Notes under the pieces: model-generated
Seen by the model: only the letters and a program-made list of their open reading frames with translations
The model's database searches: none
What the model was told of the DNA's origin: nothing
Shown: piece by piece, positions 24,836-41,723 of the stretch
Layout of the letters: each line of letters starts with the position of its first letter
Position numbering within the stretch: position 1 is the first letter of the stretch
Made by a program: the position numbers and the translations under genes
NCBI RefSeq assembly: GCF_040954835.1
Contig: NC_090711.1
Span: 2,921,501 to 2,985,500, forward strand
DNA length: 64,000 nt
Origin: Lepisosteus oculatus
Lineage: Eukaryota; Chordata; Actinopteri; Semionotiformes; Lepisosteidae
Direction: 5' to 3'

Positions 24836-25138
24836 CTGGGGCCGCCTTTCCAACCGTACAGAGCCGGTGTAAAAGGTGCTGCGATTTCCCACAGCGCCCC
24901 CTGCTTGTCGCCAAAGGACAAGTCTACGGCCGCTGTGCGGCGAGAACCATTTTCTCAAGACCGTGTGATAATACGGCTATTATCGTAATATAAAAATGAA
25001 TCCTCCATGCTAATAAGTTTTTATCATATTTCTCAAATCTTAGTTAAAAAAATTGAATCCTTTTAAATTAATAATTATTTTAATTTCCTGGTGATTAAGG
25101 GCTCAGTAGGGAGAAGTCCTTCAGGACCAGGTTAAAGA

Positions 25139-25954
25139 ATGGCTGAATTCAGAATTTCCCAGCGTGCCTCCACTCCCCCATTACCCGTGCCGTTTCAAGT
25201 CGATCTAAGGCTCTCGTTCAGCTGGTTCTTCTTTATGAACCTATTGCCATCTGCTTCTGTAACATGCATTGTTCCAGACTCCTACAACCCTTTGTGGAAA
25301 GACATGCACCTTGTATGGAGTACTAAACACAGCTTCCAATTGAGCCCCCTTCGCCGTTACGCAGTTGATCACTGTCAACACCTCAGCCTTTGTGAAGACA
25401 TGCATCTTGTCCTCTCAGTCTTCACTGAAAGTCTCTGTAGCCAGTGTACTTACACTAGAGAAACACATGTTACCTGCAAGCAGCCTGTGTCACTCCCAAA
25501 CCACAGGCCTTTTGACCCCCCGGCTACAGATGAGGACTGCGTGAGCTGGAAGACACTGCAAGAGGAGGGCAGCTGCTCTGAGGCCGTCTTAGAGACGGGG
25601 TGCTATAGCAGGGACAGTTTTTCCTTGACCCAGAGCAATGATAATATGCCTCTGCAGGAACACACTTCTGTCTGCAGCACCAACCACCTGGCCGTTTCAC
25701 CTCCTATACTGGTCTTCATCAGAGACACAGACGGCCTGCAGGGTCACTCGGCGTCTTCAGACGAGCTCTGGCAGATATTTGGGAGCCCAGGCTCCATCCC
25801 TGAGCCACACGTCTCACAGCAGCAGGAACGCAGGACGGATACCAAAGCCGTCTCGTCTCCAGAGAACATCGGCCTCACCCCCATTTCTCCCAGTCCCAGC
25901 AACCAGATCCAACAGCACCAATTTGAGTTCCTCCGGGAGGAATTGGTGTCATAA
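25139..25954 (+). CDS. Unidentified 271-codon open reading frame
   Basis: I do not recognise this protein. It is one uninterrupted frame from an ATG with an in-frame stop just upstream, about 0.3 kb from the AURKA promoter and pointing away from it. Residues about 24-48 are hydrophobic (SWFFFMNLLPSASVTCIV) and could be a membrane segment. The rest is Ser/Thr/Glu-rich, and DMHLV occurs twice about 33 residues apart. The second half resembles the cytoplasmic tail of a cytokine-type receptor in style only (acidic patches, GCYSRDSFSLTQ). No upstream exon could fit before AURKA, so it may be a single-exon gene, a stranded exon of a lost gene, or chance. I saw no AATAAA close by. Confidence 0.4.
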   Translation: MAEFRISQRASTPPLPVPFQVDLRLSFSWFFFMNLLPSASVTCIVPDSYNPLWKDMHLVWSTKHSFQLSPLRRYAVDHCQHLSLCEDMHLVLSVFTESLCSQCTYTRETHVTCKQPVSLPNHRPFDPPATDEDCVSWKTLQEEGSCSEAVLETGCYSRDSFSLTQSNDNMPLQEHTSVCSTNHLAVSPPILVFIRDTDGLQGHSASSDELWQIFGSPGSIPEPHVSQQQERRTDTKAVSSPENIGLTPISPSPSNQIQQHQFEFLREELVS

Positions 25955-28900
25955 TGAGTGGGAACAAAAATAAGAAACCAAACTCCTGTGACCCTAAAGA
26001 ACCGGCCTTAGAACTGACCAGTGCAGCTCCTTATCCTTTCCCCACTATCCACTCCCACTTGTGAAGAAAGAAACACCCAGGCTAAATTGTTACAAGTTTA
26101 TTAAGCATATAGTTGTTACAAGTTCGTTAAGCATGTTGTTGACATCGGTATTGTTCCATCACACACAGCACAGACCCGCACTCACTCCTCACCAAACACC
26201 CTTCTCCTGCCTTAACAAAATGCATCCTACCCCCTCACCCCCACCGCACACATTCTAGCTGATAGTTCTTTTAAACCATAGTCTATTGGTATAAAAACAT
26301 TATAAAGCACCACAAATGCTGTGTACCTATAAAAAAAGTCACAACCCAGGCCCCTCAGTAGTGCCACACATCCAGGAGCTCATAGCGAAGGTTAGATGAC
26401 TGCCACACAGCACAGCACCCGAGCTCGCCTCCAGGTCCATCATCCTCCTTCACCGGAGCAACAGCTCTCGAAACGGCAACTCGCAAGGCAGGCCGGCGCT
26501 GGATCAGGCGAGAACAGCCGCCGTGTCACGACACTCCGGCTCACACAAACTCTTCCAAGGAAATGACTCCCGCGGGCGGAGGGGGACTCCTCTGAAGTCA
26601 GAGTTAAAGTTAGTCTCGGGCTTCACACCCGCTAGTACAAAAGTAAAAGACTCCTGCATGTAGAAATTAGTCAGCATTCATGCATTACAGATTCGCAGCA
26701 ACTCGGCGCTCAGGACAGGATTAATTACACCAGCTTCCCGACATGCATCGCTCTACCAAGCCAGACCGGCAGAGAGGGCGTTTTCGGGACTTTTTCTTTG
26801 CAGCCCCGTACAGGATGAAGAAACGGGTGGGAGTCCGTTATCGAGTCTGCACGGGGGAATCGTGGAATTTTGTACAAAAAGAACTAGATCTTTCCAAATA
26901 AAGACCTTCGCCTGCAAAAGCCCCCGAGCAGTTTCATGGGTACCCTGGGTGAGGCACGGGGAAAATCCATGCTCCCTTGAATCGGCATCCATGTCGCTGT
27001 GCAGGTCGTGGAGGAGAGCACACGTTGGCGTGCTGCGTGACCCTTCGGTCTCCACGCTGCCACAGCACCTGTCCGCAGGCGGCCCCTGCCTGCAGTCTGG
27101 ATAAGGTGACCGCAGAGCTGGCTGTTGTAAAAACGCCCCGCGGAGGTGGACGGCGAGGGCTGGAGCTCGACGGGCCTGGACTTGGAGAAACCAGGAGATG
27201 GCATCACTCTAAAGACTCGGGCTCCCCACCTCTCCACCAGCTTCATCCTGACAACCGCTCCCTACTCCCAACAGCTCTGCGCATTCCTGTAGCGTGACGT
27301 CACTCGCTCTTCCGAATAAAACTCACACCACAGGTAGCTGGCAGGTGACAGAAGGACTGCAACAGCTTGACAGCCTTGCAGGTCTCTCAGAAGGTCAGGT
27401 GCATGCAATGTGACACAGGCTGGTTATGCTTGTGTTGAAAAAGCATCAAACCTTTCCAGTTATGTTTAGATCTCTGATGCCACTGTGGCTCAGCAGCGCA
27501 TCTTCCTAGAGGATCAGACATTGTTGAGCTCAGCTTTTAGACAAGGGGCAATGCGAGTCTAGTGGCAAAGCACAGCCTAGGCAGCATGTACACCATGAAG
27601 AAGTGAGGTGGGTAGTGTGTTTCCTACAGACAGATGTAGACCAAATGTAATATAATGCCCTCAGGGTCATGGCAGGTCAACGCGGAGAAATCAAAAGGGC
27701 TCACAGTGCGGAAATGACTTCAGTTCTGCAATCACTGAATTCTTGTCACTAAGTTCGGTCAAATACATTCCAAAAATGTCCAAACACACTAGGACTTTTT
27801 TTGTTACATGACAGGGTAACAAGAAAAGTTATGAACATTCGAAAGATACACAATTCCTTTAAACTCCTACTGTACAGCAAGCAAAAAGTCCCACCCTCCC
27901 CCATCTCTGGTTTCTCAGTACCCTCTCTCCACTCGTGGGTTTTCTTTCTTGTGCGTGTAAGACAAAGACGCCCCTTTCCTTTTTCTGACCTACGCACGCT
28001 TTTGTGGCACTGCCAAAGCCAGCATTTATCCAGGGCGGCGCCCCCTCTTTCCTGGAGCGCTTCAGCAAGTAAACCTTTTGAAGAAGGATCCCCCACCCCG
28101 ACCTCCGACCCCTGACCCCCGACCCCGGGCAGCGCAAGCTGAGCTCAGAGACGCCAGCCGTGCACAGCACCACTGCGCGCCCTCCGGCCCTGGTCCGCTC
28201 TCTGTTCCCGTGGTCTCCTCCACTGGTACAACAGTTAATACTCCAAAAGAGAAACGTACAGTACTTGACATTCAAGTATTGAGATATTTGCCGGATTGAA
28301 CCGGCGTGCTAGGGCCCGTTTCAGGCCCTCAGAGGAGGACTCTGGATGAGGAGCAGTCAGCTGCGAGAACGTGGCTCAAATAAATAGAATCTTTACAAGT
28401 GCTAAATCGCTACCTCTACAAATAAAATAAATAAATATCCTTCACCCTTGACAGCAGACCTGGTCTGTAGTTTTTGTTTGCATTCCCAATCCCTTCTCTC
28501 CTCCCCACCCCTCTAGCCCAGGGCTGAGACGGCATTCGCCACTGCCTCTGACCCAGAACCGCCGGGTCCCAGCAGTCCAAATCCCTCTCTTTCTGGACCC
28601 GGACAGCACCACGGACAAGCTGCAGGAGGTCCAGTTCACAAAACCTTCTTGCTGGGGGGTGGCAGGATGGTCACAGCCCAGCTCAGTCTGAACCGGCGCC
28701 GTCAGGAAAGTACCTGTGCCCCCCCCCGCTGGGAGCCCAGGTTCCCCACAAACCTTTATAGAGTTTTGACCTAAAGGAACAAAAAAGAATAACGAACGAG
28801 CCAGATTTCGCAGGACCGGCACCAAATCCAGAGTCTTAGGCTGCCCGCCCAAGCAATAAATACGTTTCCACAGCCTCCCTTTGTGTCACACCTGGCTGGA

Positions 28901-29061
28901 TCACACTGGATCAAGAGTGCCCTCGAGCGCAGGAGGGACAGAGAGGCGATCGGAGATCCCCGTCGGCGTGAACACACAATAAATTAGTCTGCGGCGACAC
29001 AGAGGGAGGCCGTGCTGGCGAGAGGAGGATGCGCCCCTTGGTAAGGGCCCGGGCTCAGGGG
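25955..29061. other. Gene-free stretch, possibly the long PRELID3B 3' UTR
   Basis: I found no coding exon. The DNA is largely repeat-free and moderately GC, like a long vertebrate 3' UTR. On the minus strand an AATAAA (complement of tttatt near 26,098) lies about 3 kb past the PRELID3B stop and could be its distal polyadenylation site. This is inference. Confidence 0.35.
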
Positions 29062-35526
<6,465 letters not shown>

Positions 35527-35658
35527 CCTCGGGCCGAGCGACAGCGTGTGTAACAGACTCCGGGACGTCTCCTCAGCCGCCACCGCCGCCGCCGCCAGCA
35601 GTGTGCGCTGTCAATGTGACCGCCAGGCCGGCAGCGCTCAGACGGAAAGATCTAGTCA

Positions 35659-35738
35659 GTCACATGACCGGCGAGCGCACTTCCGGGGACACCGGATATT
35701 GCCTTGACAGACCCCCCGCCCGCCGGGCTGTGACGTCA
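35659..35738 (-). promoter_or_regulatory. PRELID3B promoter elements
   Basis: Upstream of PRELID3B exon 1, in CpG-rich TATA-less DNA, are a palindromic E-box GTCACATGAC (35,659-35,668), an ETS-type CTTCCGG near 35,680, and a full CRE TGACGTCA (35,731-35,738). ETS and CRE sites are typical of promoters of nuclear genes for mitochondrial proteins. Confidence 0.5.
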
Positions 35739-36634
35739 GAGCGCTCACGGGGTCGCTGGTGTGAGCGTGTTCTGGCAGTGGGCTGCGTTCCTTACGGTCT
35801 TTTTCTTCATCTGTCACATCCACGTTACGAAAAACAAAAATAGTTTCCAACGCTGGTTGTACCTTTGTCGTCCACAGCGTTTTCGGGCGCCTAAGTGCCA
35901 GAAAAGATTTCATTTTGCGCCCTGAAGTCCATGGGCCCCTTTCTTAAGCTTTCAGCTCACGCCTGTTTAGATGGATTCAGTTCTGTGGGCTAGGAATGCA
36001 CTAACCGTCCTCTGCCAGGCACCAGCGGTGTAACTATAGTGCCCTCTGGGTGTGTATGTTGCTGTGGTTCCAGCTGTATGTGTACATGTCGTCTGCAGAG
36101 TTCTTCGTACCTGCTGCTATTCGACAAAGCACCCCATCAAAGTGTGGTCAATAATGCAGGTTTAAGAAAATCTTCACTTCTTTCTTTCCCCCGTCGATGG
36201 TAGCGCAGGTATCGGATCGCGTGTTGTTCAAAACTAATTGTTTCTTTACATAACCTAATGAGTATTTTTTTAAAAAAATATATATTAAACGTATAAAGGA
36301 TTTACAAATAAAAATCCAACCCCAGGATCAGAAACAGGTACAAGAGCAAAAAAACAATTAACTGCCGGAGATAATGAAGTATATTATGTGATCAAATTGT
36401 ATTTTTTTACATATATCAAATGTTTTCCTTCAGCATTTTTCAAAATTTTTTATCGAATTTAGTTTAAACTCCACCTCAAAAGTTCTAAAAAGGGTAGTAT
36501 TATTAGAACATTCTGATTTATGAATGTGAAATTTACCCAAAATGACTAGTGCATTTATTCTCTTTTCCCAAATTTTATATTAAACAGTACAATAAAATAT
36601 AAAAACCCTTAAGTCTAAAAAGCACCTTTAAAAG

Positions 36635-36698
36635 CACACTGGTGGTGGTGGAGGGGAGTCCCCATTACCTGTAAAGCGCTTTGAGTGGAGTGTAAGCA

Positions 36699-36749
<51 letters not shown>

Positions 36750-36755
36750 TAACTG
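36635..36755 (+). repeat. SINE tail with (TTA)n
   Basis: It contains cacactggtggtggtggagg, ccccattacctgtaaagcgc and tttgagtggagtgtaagcaa, followed by about 16 ATT units. This is the 3' end of the 5S-derived SINE seen whole at 51,722-52,292. The 5' part is absent. Confidence 0.8.
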
Positions 36756-37001
36756 CCTGCAAACAAAACTCTGCAAGTCCGTCCAAAACAACTTCACAAA
36801 CACACACCTAACAAATAAATGCACCAAAGATTCCCCTTCAGCCCTACAAAACACACACAAATCATCCTGCTGCGGCTTAAATATAGAGAAAATTTAGGGT
36901 AATGTGCTCCCAATTTTGCCGTAGGTGTCGCCATGAAAAGTCGTTTGGCAATTTGATGTGCGCAGGTTGCCGTGTATTACGGTCAGGGCCTGCGCGCTGA
37001 G

Positions 37002-37009
37002 TGACGTCA
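37002..37009 (+). promoter_or_regulatory. CRE in the ATP5F1E promoter
   Basis: A palindromic TGACGTCA lies about 70 bases upstream of the ATP5F1E ATG, next to an ETS-like ccggat. The opposing PRELID3B promoter carries the same CRE. The two genes are 1.5 kb apart and divergent. Confidence 0.5.
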
Positions 37010-37080
37010 GCTAAAGCCGACCGGATATCCGCCCGGCTGCTGCCCTTGAGCTCGGGAGACGGAGATCGAGGTGCTTGACA

Positions 37081-39035
37081 ATGGTGGCGTATTGGAGACA
37101 AGCGGGCCTCAGGTACGGCGGTCGTTCTTCAGCTTGTCCTGCTCGTGTTGAAGTTTATTCTTGCTCCAGTCGGGGCGTCGGGTTATGTTTGCATGGTATT
37201 TCGCGCTCGGCTTGCTTGAAGAGCTATAGAAGCCATCAGTGTAGCCCATCGGTTTAGGTTCTCAAATGACAGTCTGCATGATGGATCCCGGACTAAAGAC
37301 ACATAGCCAATTTATGTTGGATTGTGACGGTCTGACGGTGGAAACTCGTCTTGCACACTGGGGAGGGAAAAAAGCGACACTGGTGTGGTTTCCTCTCAAG
37401 AATATTTTTTAATAACTTTCCCGAGTGTCCCGGCCTGCTTGGACTGCCGAGCGAGTGAGAGTCTGTAACATCACTGCCGCATGACTTGCGTGGTTTTAAC
37501 CGTCTCACCGCCTTACATTAGGCTTGATTTTCGACTGGAAGTGTGTATATGTAGTTGTTGCATAGCAAAAGTTTCCATTCTGTTTTTATTTAAAATAGAA
37601 ACCGTTCACAGGGGAAGTCCGCTGTCAAGAGAAAGATGCATTAAATGACTTCTGATAGGATTGACTTTATTGCAATGAAGATTGAGCCCAAATTGATGCA
37701 TTTTGCTGGTAGTCAAAATCAGGTTATATTGTAGTTGAACACTATGTCCCCTGCTTAGGTCCTTATGCTGTCCTCGGCATTTAATGTTATTCTGCTAATA
37801 GCCCGGTTGCCGGTTGCTGGTTGGATACGTGAATTGATGTCCCTTCTTTTTTTTTGATATCGTCTGCAGCTACATCCGCTTCTCGGCGATCTGCGCCCGG
37901 GCGGTGCGAGCGGCTCTCAAGCCGCAGCTCCGGCTGGAGGCGGAGAAGGTGGCCGAGTCCAACGTGAAGATCACCCGGCTCAAGCAGGCGTCGTCGTGTG
38001 AGTGCGCTGCGGGGCTGTCGTCTGCAATCCTCTGGCTGCTCCTGAAAGGGGTCACGCTATGAGCCCGGCCTCAATCAATTATTTCCTTTTTTTTAAATTA
38101 TATAATGTTAGCATGCCCACATGGGTTGGGCAGCCAGTTGACCTTGGAGCCCTAAAGGCTTTTTTCCCTCCTTACTGAGGAGTTTTTGGTTCCTCTCCTC
38201 CGTTGTCTTCTGGTCTTTTCTGTTCTGTGTTCGCAACACGTATGGTCACTTGCTTTATTAAGCGCCTTGGGGCAACCTTGTCGTGAAAGGTGCCATATAA
38301 AAAAAAGTAAATTGAATCGAATTGACCTTCTGGTGCACAGTCCAACTGCAGAAAGCAGAGACAGAGCAGGTTAGCCCTTCCAGAGTGAGCTGTGCTCGCG
38401 TGCTCCAGCTCTGAGCCCCCACTGTTCGGCTGAGGAAGGCGGGTCGGAAGGTTACAAGCTTTTTCTTGTGTTCATTAATTTTTGGGGGTGGGTGGGGGTG
38501 GTGATGCCAAATATTGTCCAGCGATCTAGAGTCCATTTCCACACTGTTCTGCGCTTAATCATGGCCCGTTACTGATCCTGCACTGGGCACCTAATAGTTC
38601 AAGATTGTGGTTAGAGGAGACTGGTGAACGTTTCTTTGAACCACTGAAATTCATTCGAATTTGACTGAAGCTTTTATCCAAAGCGACATGCATCTGCTCC
38701 CGGCCGTACTGTTCCAGTCGCAGGTGAGACACTTCACTTGCTCCAGCAACATCTCACTTGGGTTTCAAACCCAGAACCATAAAGGTCCAGGACCACAATC
38801 GCACACTGATCCACACTGCTGTTTTCTCTCTCTTTTTTTTGCCCCAGGTGGTTTTAGGACAAGTTTGTCGCATCAGAGTAGCTTTTACTGCAGTGGAGGA
38901 GGATTCTGAAGGCACTGGCTGTGCACTGCCCTCTCTTTGCAGAGAATCTTGCTTGCTCTCACCCCACAGGCCTGAAACCAAGGGCAATGGTAGCTCTGTA
39001 TAAAAAGATGAGTGTGATTTTCCTTTCTTGCAGGA
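37081..39035 (+). CDS. atp5f1e: ATP synthase F1 subunit epsilon, mitochondrial
   Basis: The small epsilon subunit of the F1 central stalk of mitochondrial ATP synthase. Three coding exons: 37081-37112 (MVAYWRQAGL plus a split Ser), 37870-37997 (YIRFSAICARAVRAALKPQ and the rest of the protein) and 39034-39035, which supplies only the last two bases of the stop codon. The protein is 53 aa against 51 in human, with the invariant MVAYWRQAGLSYIR start that also fixes the ATG. As in the family there is no cleavable presequence. The stop (T|GA) is split by the last intron. The C-terminal end (ITRLKQASS) is two residues longer than human. The polyadenylation signal is AATAAA at 39,201-39,206. It is divergent from PRELID3B and converges on TUBB1, matching human gene order. 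Confidence 0.95.
38095..38335 (+). repeat. Dispersed repeat with SINE/LINE2-type tail
   Basis: It contains ccttactgaggagtttttgg, aagcgccttggggcaacctt and gtgaaaggtgccatataaaa, ending in an AATTGAATCGAATTGA tail. This is the familiar fish repeat 3' end. It lies in ATP5F1E intron 2. Confidence 0.6.
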
Positions 39036-39200
39036 CCCGGATGAAGAACCTGTATTAAGAAGCCTGGAATGAAGACTTTGCTCCAGTCCTGTCTTTTGTT
39101 TTTGGAAGATAATTTGTTTTGAAGATTTACATTGTATGTAAGATAACTCTAGACCAACAGTGATGTCATAAGTTTCTTCCTCTGTCCATCTGGTCGATGA

Positions 39201-39206
39201 AATAAA
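39201..39206 (+). terminator. ATP5F1E polyadenylation signal
   Basis: AATAAA about 165 bases after the split stop codon, in the terminal exon. Cleavage is expected about 15-25 bases further on. Confidence 0.75.
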
Positions 39207-39629
39207 AAAACACCCAATCAGTTACCTCCTGCCCTTTCTTCCTCTTTTCATTGCCTTTACTACTTGTGGACACCGGAGGGCGCTGTTGGCCTCCTTTGGC
39301 TCAAGGGGTTCACACAAGGCTTTCTCATGGGCTTTTTGGATAGATACTTGATCTGTTTATAGACTTGTATGTTGTTTTTCACATCTGCTTGAGAGGCCTT
39401 ACAGTGTTTTGCAAATATATTTAAAACAACAACAACACAAGGTATACCATTCTAGATATAACATGAAATAGTTTATAAAAGCAAAGCATTGTAATTCTTC
39501 AACTGGAAGAAGGCTGAGAAAAAAACAGAGGGATTAACCTGATATTAGCATTGATGCCTGAAGTCCGAGCGTCTTTGTAAGCTCTGGGGTCTTGTAAAAT
39601 GGAATGAAACTACGATTCGAGCGGTGGTG

Positions 39630-39850
39630 TTTTCCACAGAAGGCCAGCAAGGCTCAGCCTGGTCAGTGCTGGAATGGGAGGAAACCCAGATGCTGCAGGA
39701 CGTGGTGTAGGAGAACCAGTAGATGGTGCTCTTCCCTGGACCACTGGACCAGACTTCACAAGCTCGTGCTCCAGTATGGTAACTGGGGACACTGTTGTAG
39801 GAGGGGGGCTCCTTTGAATGAGACCTTAACCCAGCCTCTCAGCTGCATGC
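39630..39850 (+). repeat. Degenerate 5S-derived SINE
   Basis: It matches the head and body of the element at 51,722-52,292: ctcagcctggtcagtgctgg, aatgggagg, then tccagtatggtaactgggga and atgagaccttaaccc. The pattern is clear but diverged, so this is an older copy. Nothing else is evident from 39,207 to 41,700 apart from AT-rich intergenic sequence. Confidence 0.6.
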
Positions 39851-41710
39851 TCAGAAAGTACGTTTAGTTCTATATATAAAGTACTTTTGATCTGTTGTGA
39901 TAAAAGAAGGTTCTCTCTGTGCATCTTAAATTGTGAGAATTATGTACAACAGCTGAAGCAAATTAATATAGATGACTACATCAAAGCGTTCTCTTCTGTG
40001 ACGCTGGGTGGGGCTGTTTGTCCTTCAGACGTTTGCCTTTGTCGAGTGTTTTTGTTCGAGGGTGAAGAAACCGGCAGCCTCGCGCGTGTGTGTGCTTATC
40101 TGCGTGTGTGCAGGGACTGGTCCTGTGCAATCTCTTCCCCTTCATGCAGGCGCGCGGGGTGTGGTGATGTTCTTTCTTGCTGAAGTTCTCCCTCGGGCCA
40201 GTGGAAAAGCCACAGTCTAAGAGACAGAACCCAGAGGAAACTTTGGGTGTTTCCGTGGACTCGTGTTTGGCAGACTGCAGCTGATGTCAGATGCATGTTC
40301 ATTTAATGTCCTCTTCAGAAAATTCCACCCGTGTTGGCTAGGAATGGACAAAAGACTCCAGAACCGTAATATAGTCAATGGAAATGTTTAGTATTCTGCA
40401 TGCAAAATTCAGGCACTAAAAATGATCACAACTTAGATCTAAGAAAGAAGAAAATCTTTTAGCTGCTCTTTTTGTTTAAAAAAATAGTGATCTCGGAAAA
40501 GTACGTTTCTAAAAAATATTTCAAATTTAATCAAAAAGCGAATGAGCACCTTTTTAATGATGTATAATTACTACTTCCTTTGTGCTAAACAACACATTGT
40601 AAGTTTATTATACAGGTGTATATACAATTGTTTGAAACATAGCTACAGGCTCAAAGTTATTAAGGAGAATTCAGTGTAAGAAATGCTTTTTGGATCTATG
40701 TAGCTTAGATACGAAAATATCTTGTATCTTTGTATCTATTCTTATTATATTGCTCTTCAATGGTACTGCCTACTGACATTTAAACCTAGCACTTTCTGTC
40801 AGTCTAGGGCAGCTGCTGTGCTACCCTGCTTGGATCAGTTATCCTCTCTCCCAGAGTACAATCTACACACAGCAGGTGGGTGACTTCCCTAGAAAACTTT
40901 GCATATTTCCACGTAACATATTACATAATGTAACATATGACATGTTATCCCACACCAGCCTACTTGGTGTGGACTAGGGTCCCTAAGAGCTACAGGGTTT
41001 TCTGATTGGCAGCACATCCTAGCACTCTGTTACCTAATTGAACCAATTAGTGAGTAAGTCAAGACTAACGAAGCCACCAATTAAAGGATAGGGGTTGAGG
41101 AGCTCGGGGGCTGGAAACTCACTGGCAAGGACACAAGCACATAGAGACTCGCCAAGTGCTAATTCACACAGACAGCCAAACACAAAGCAAAACTTGCTGT
41201 AATAAATAGTCAAGGAGCAAGCCGAGCAGGCAGAAGACCCCCCCCAGGTGGGGGTTGCTTATTTCTGGGCTTAAAGTTCGAAACACTGTGGCGTTGGGGT
41301 ACCAGCACCAAGCCAGCAGGGCTCTTGTGTCTGCTGGCATTCATTTCAGCTGATGTACCGAAGAGCAATTAACATCTGACTGCAAAGGAACTCTTAAATG
41401 CCAGTGATGAAGCAGAGAAAGGCGTTAATTAAATTCTAGGTTCCAGGAGATTGGGGAGCAGATGGAAATAAATAAAAACAAACACAGAAGACACAGTGGT
41501 GGCTGACATTCTGCACCAGCTCATTCATCACCTCTGCCCTCCCAACTCCACCCTCAGTGTGACTCCCTGTGTTACCTAAAGAGGCTCAAAACTTTGCGAC
41601 TCCATCCTGCATTCCCATCCCCAACACCAAATCCCTGACATAAGTCCTATTGGATAAAACTCCCACTGAATATACAATATAGCAATATTCCTGTTGGTCC
41701 CGGTCTCTTG

Positions 41711-41716
41711 TTTATT
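41711..41716 (-). terminator. TUBB1 polyadenylation signal
   Basis: AATAAA on the minus strand begins only 8 bases after the TUBB1 stop codon. If used, it gives a 3' UTR of roughly 25-35 bases. No better signal was noticed within the next few hundred bases. Confidence 0.55.
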
Positions 41717-41723
41717 CAGTCCC

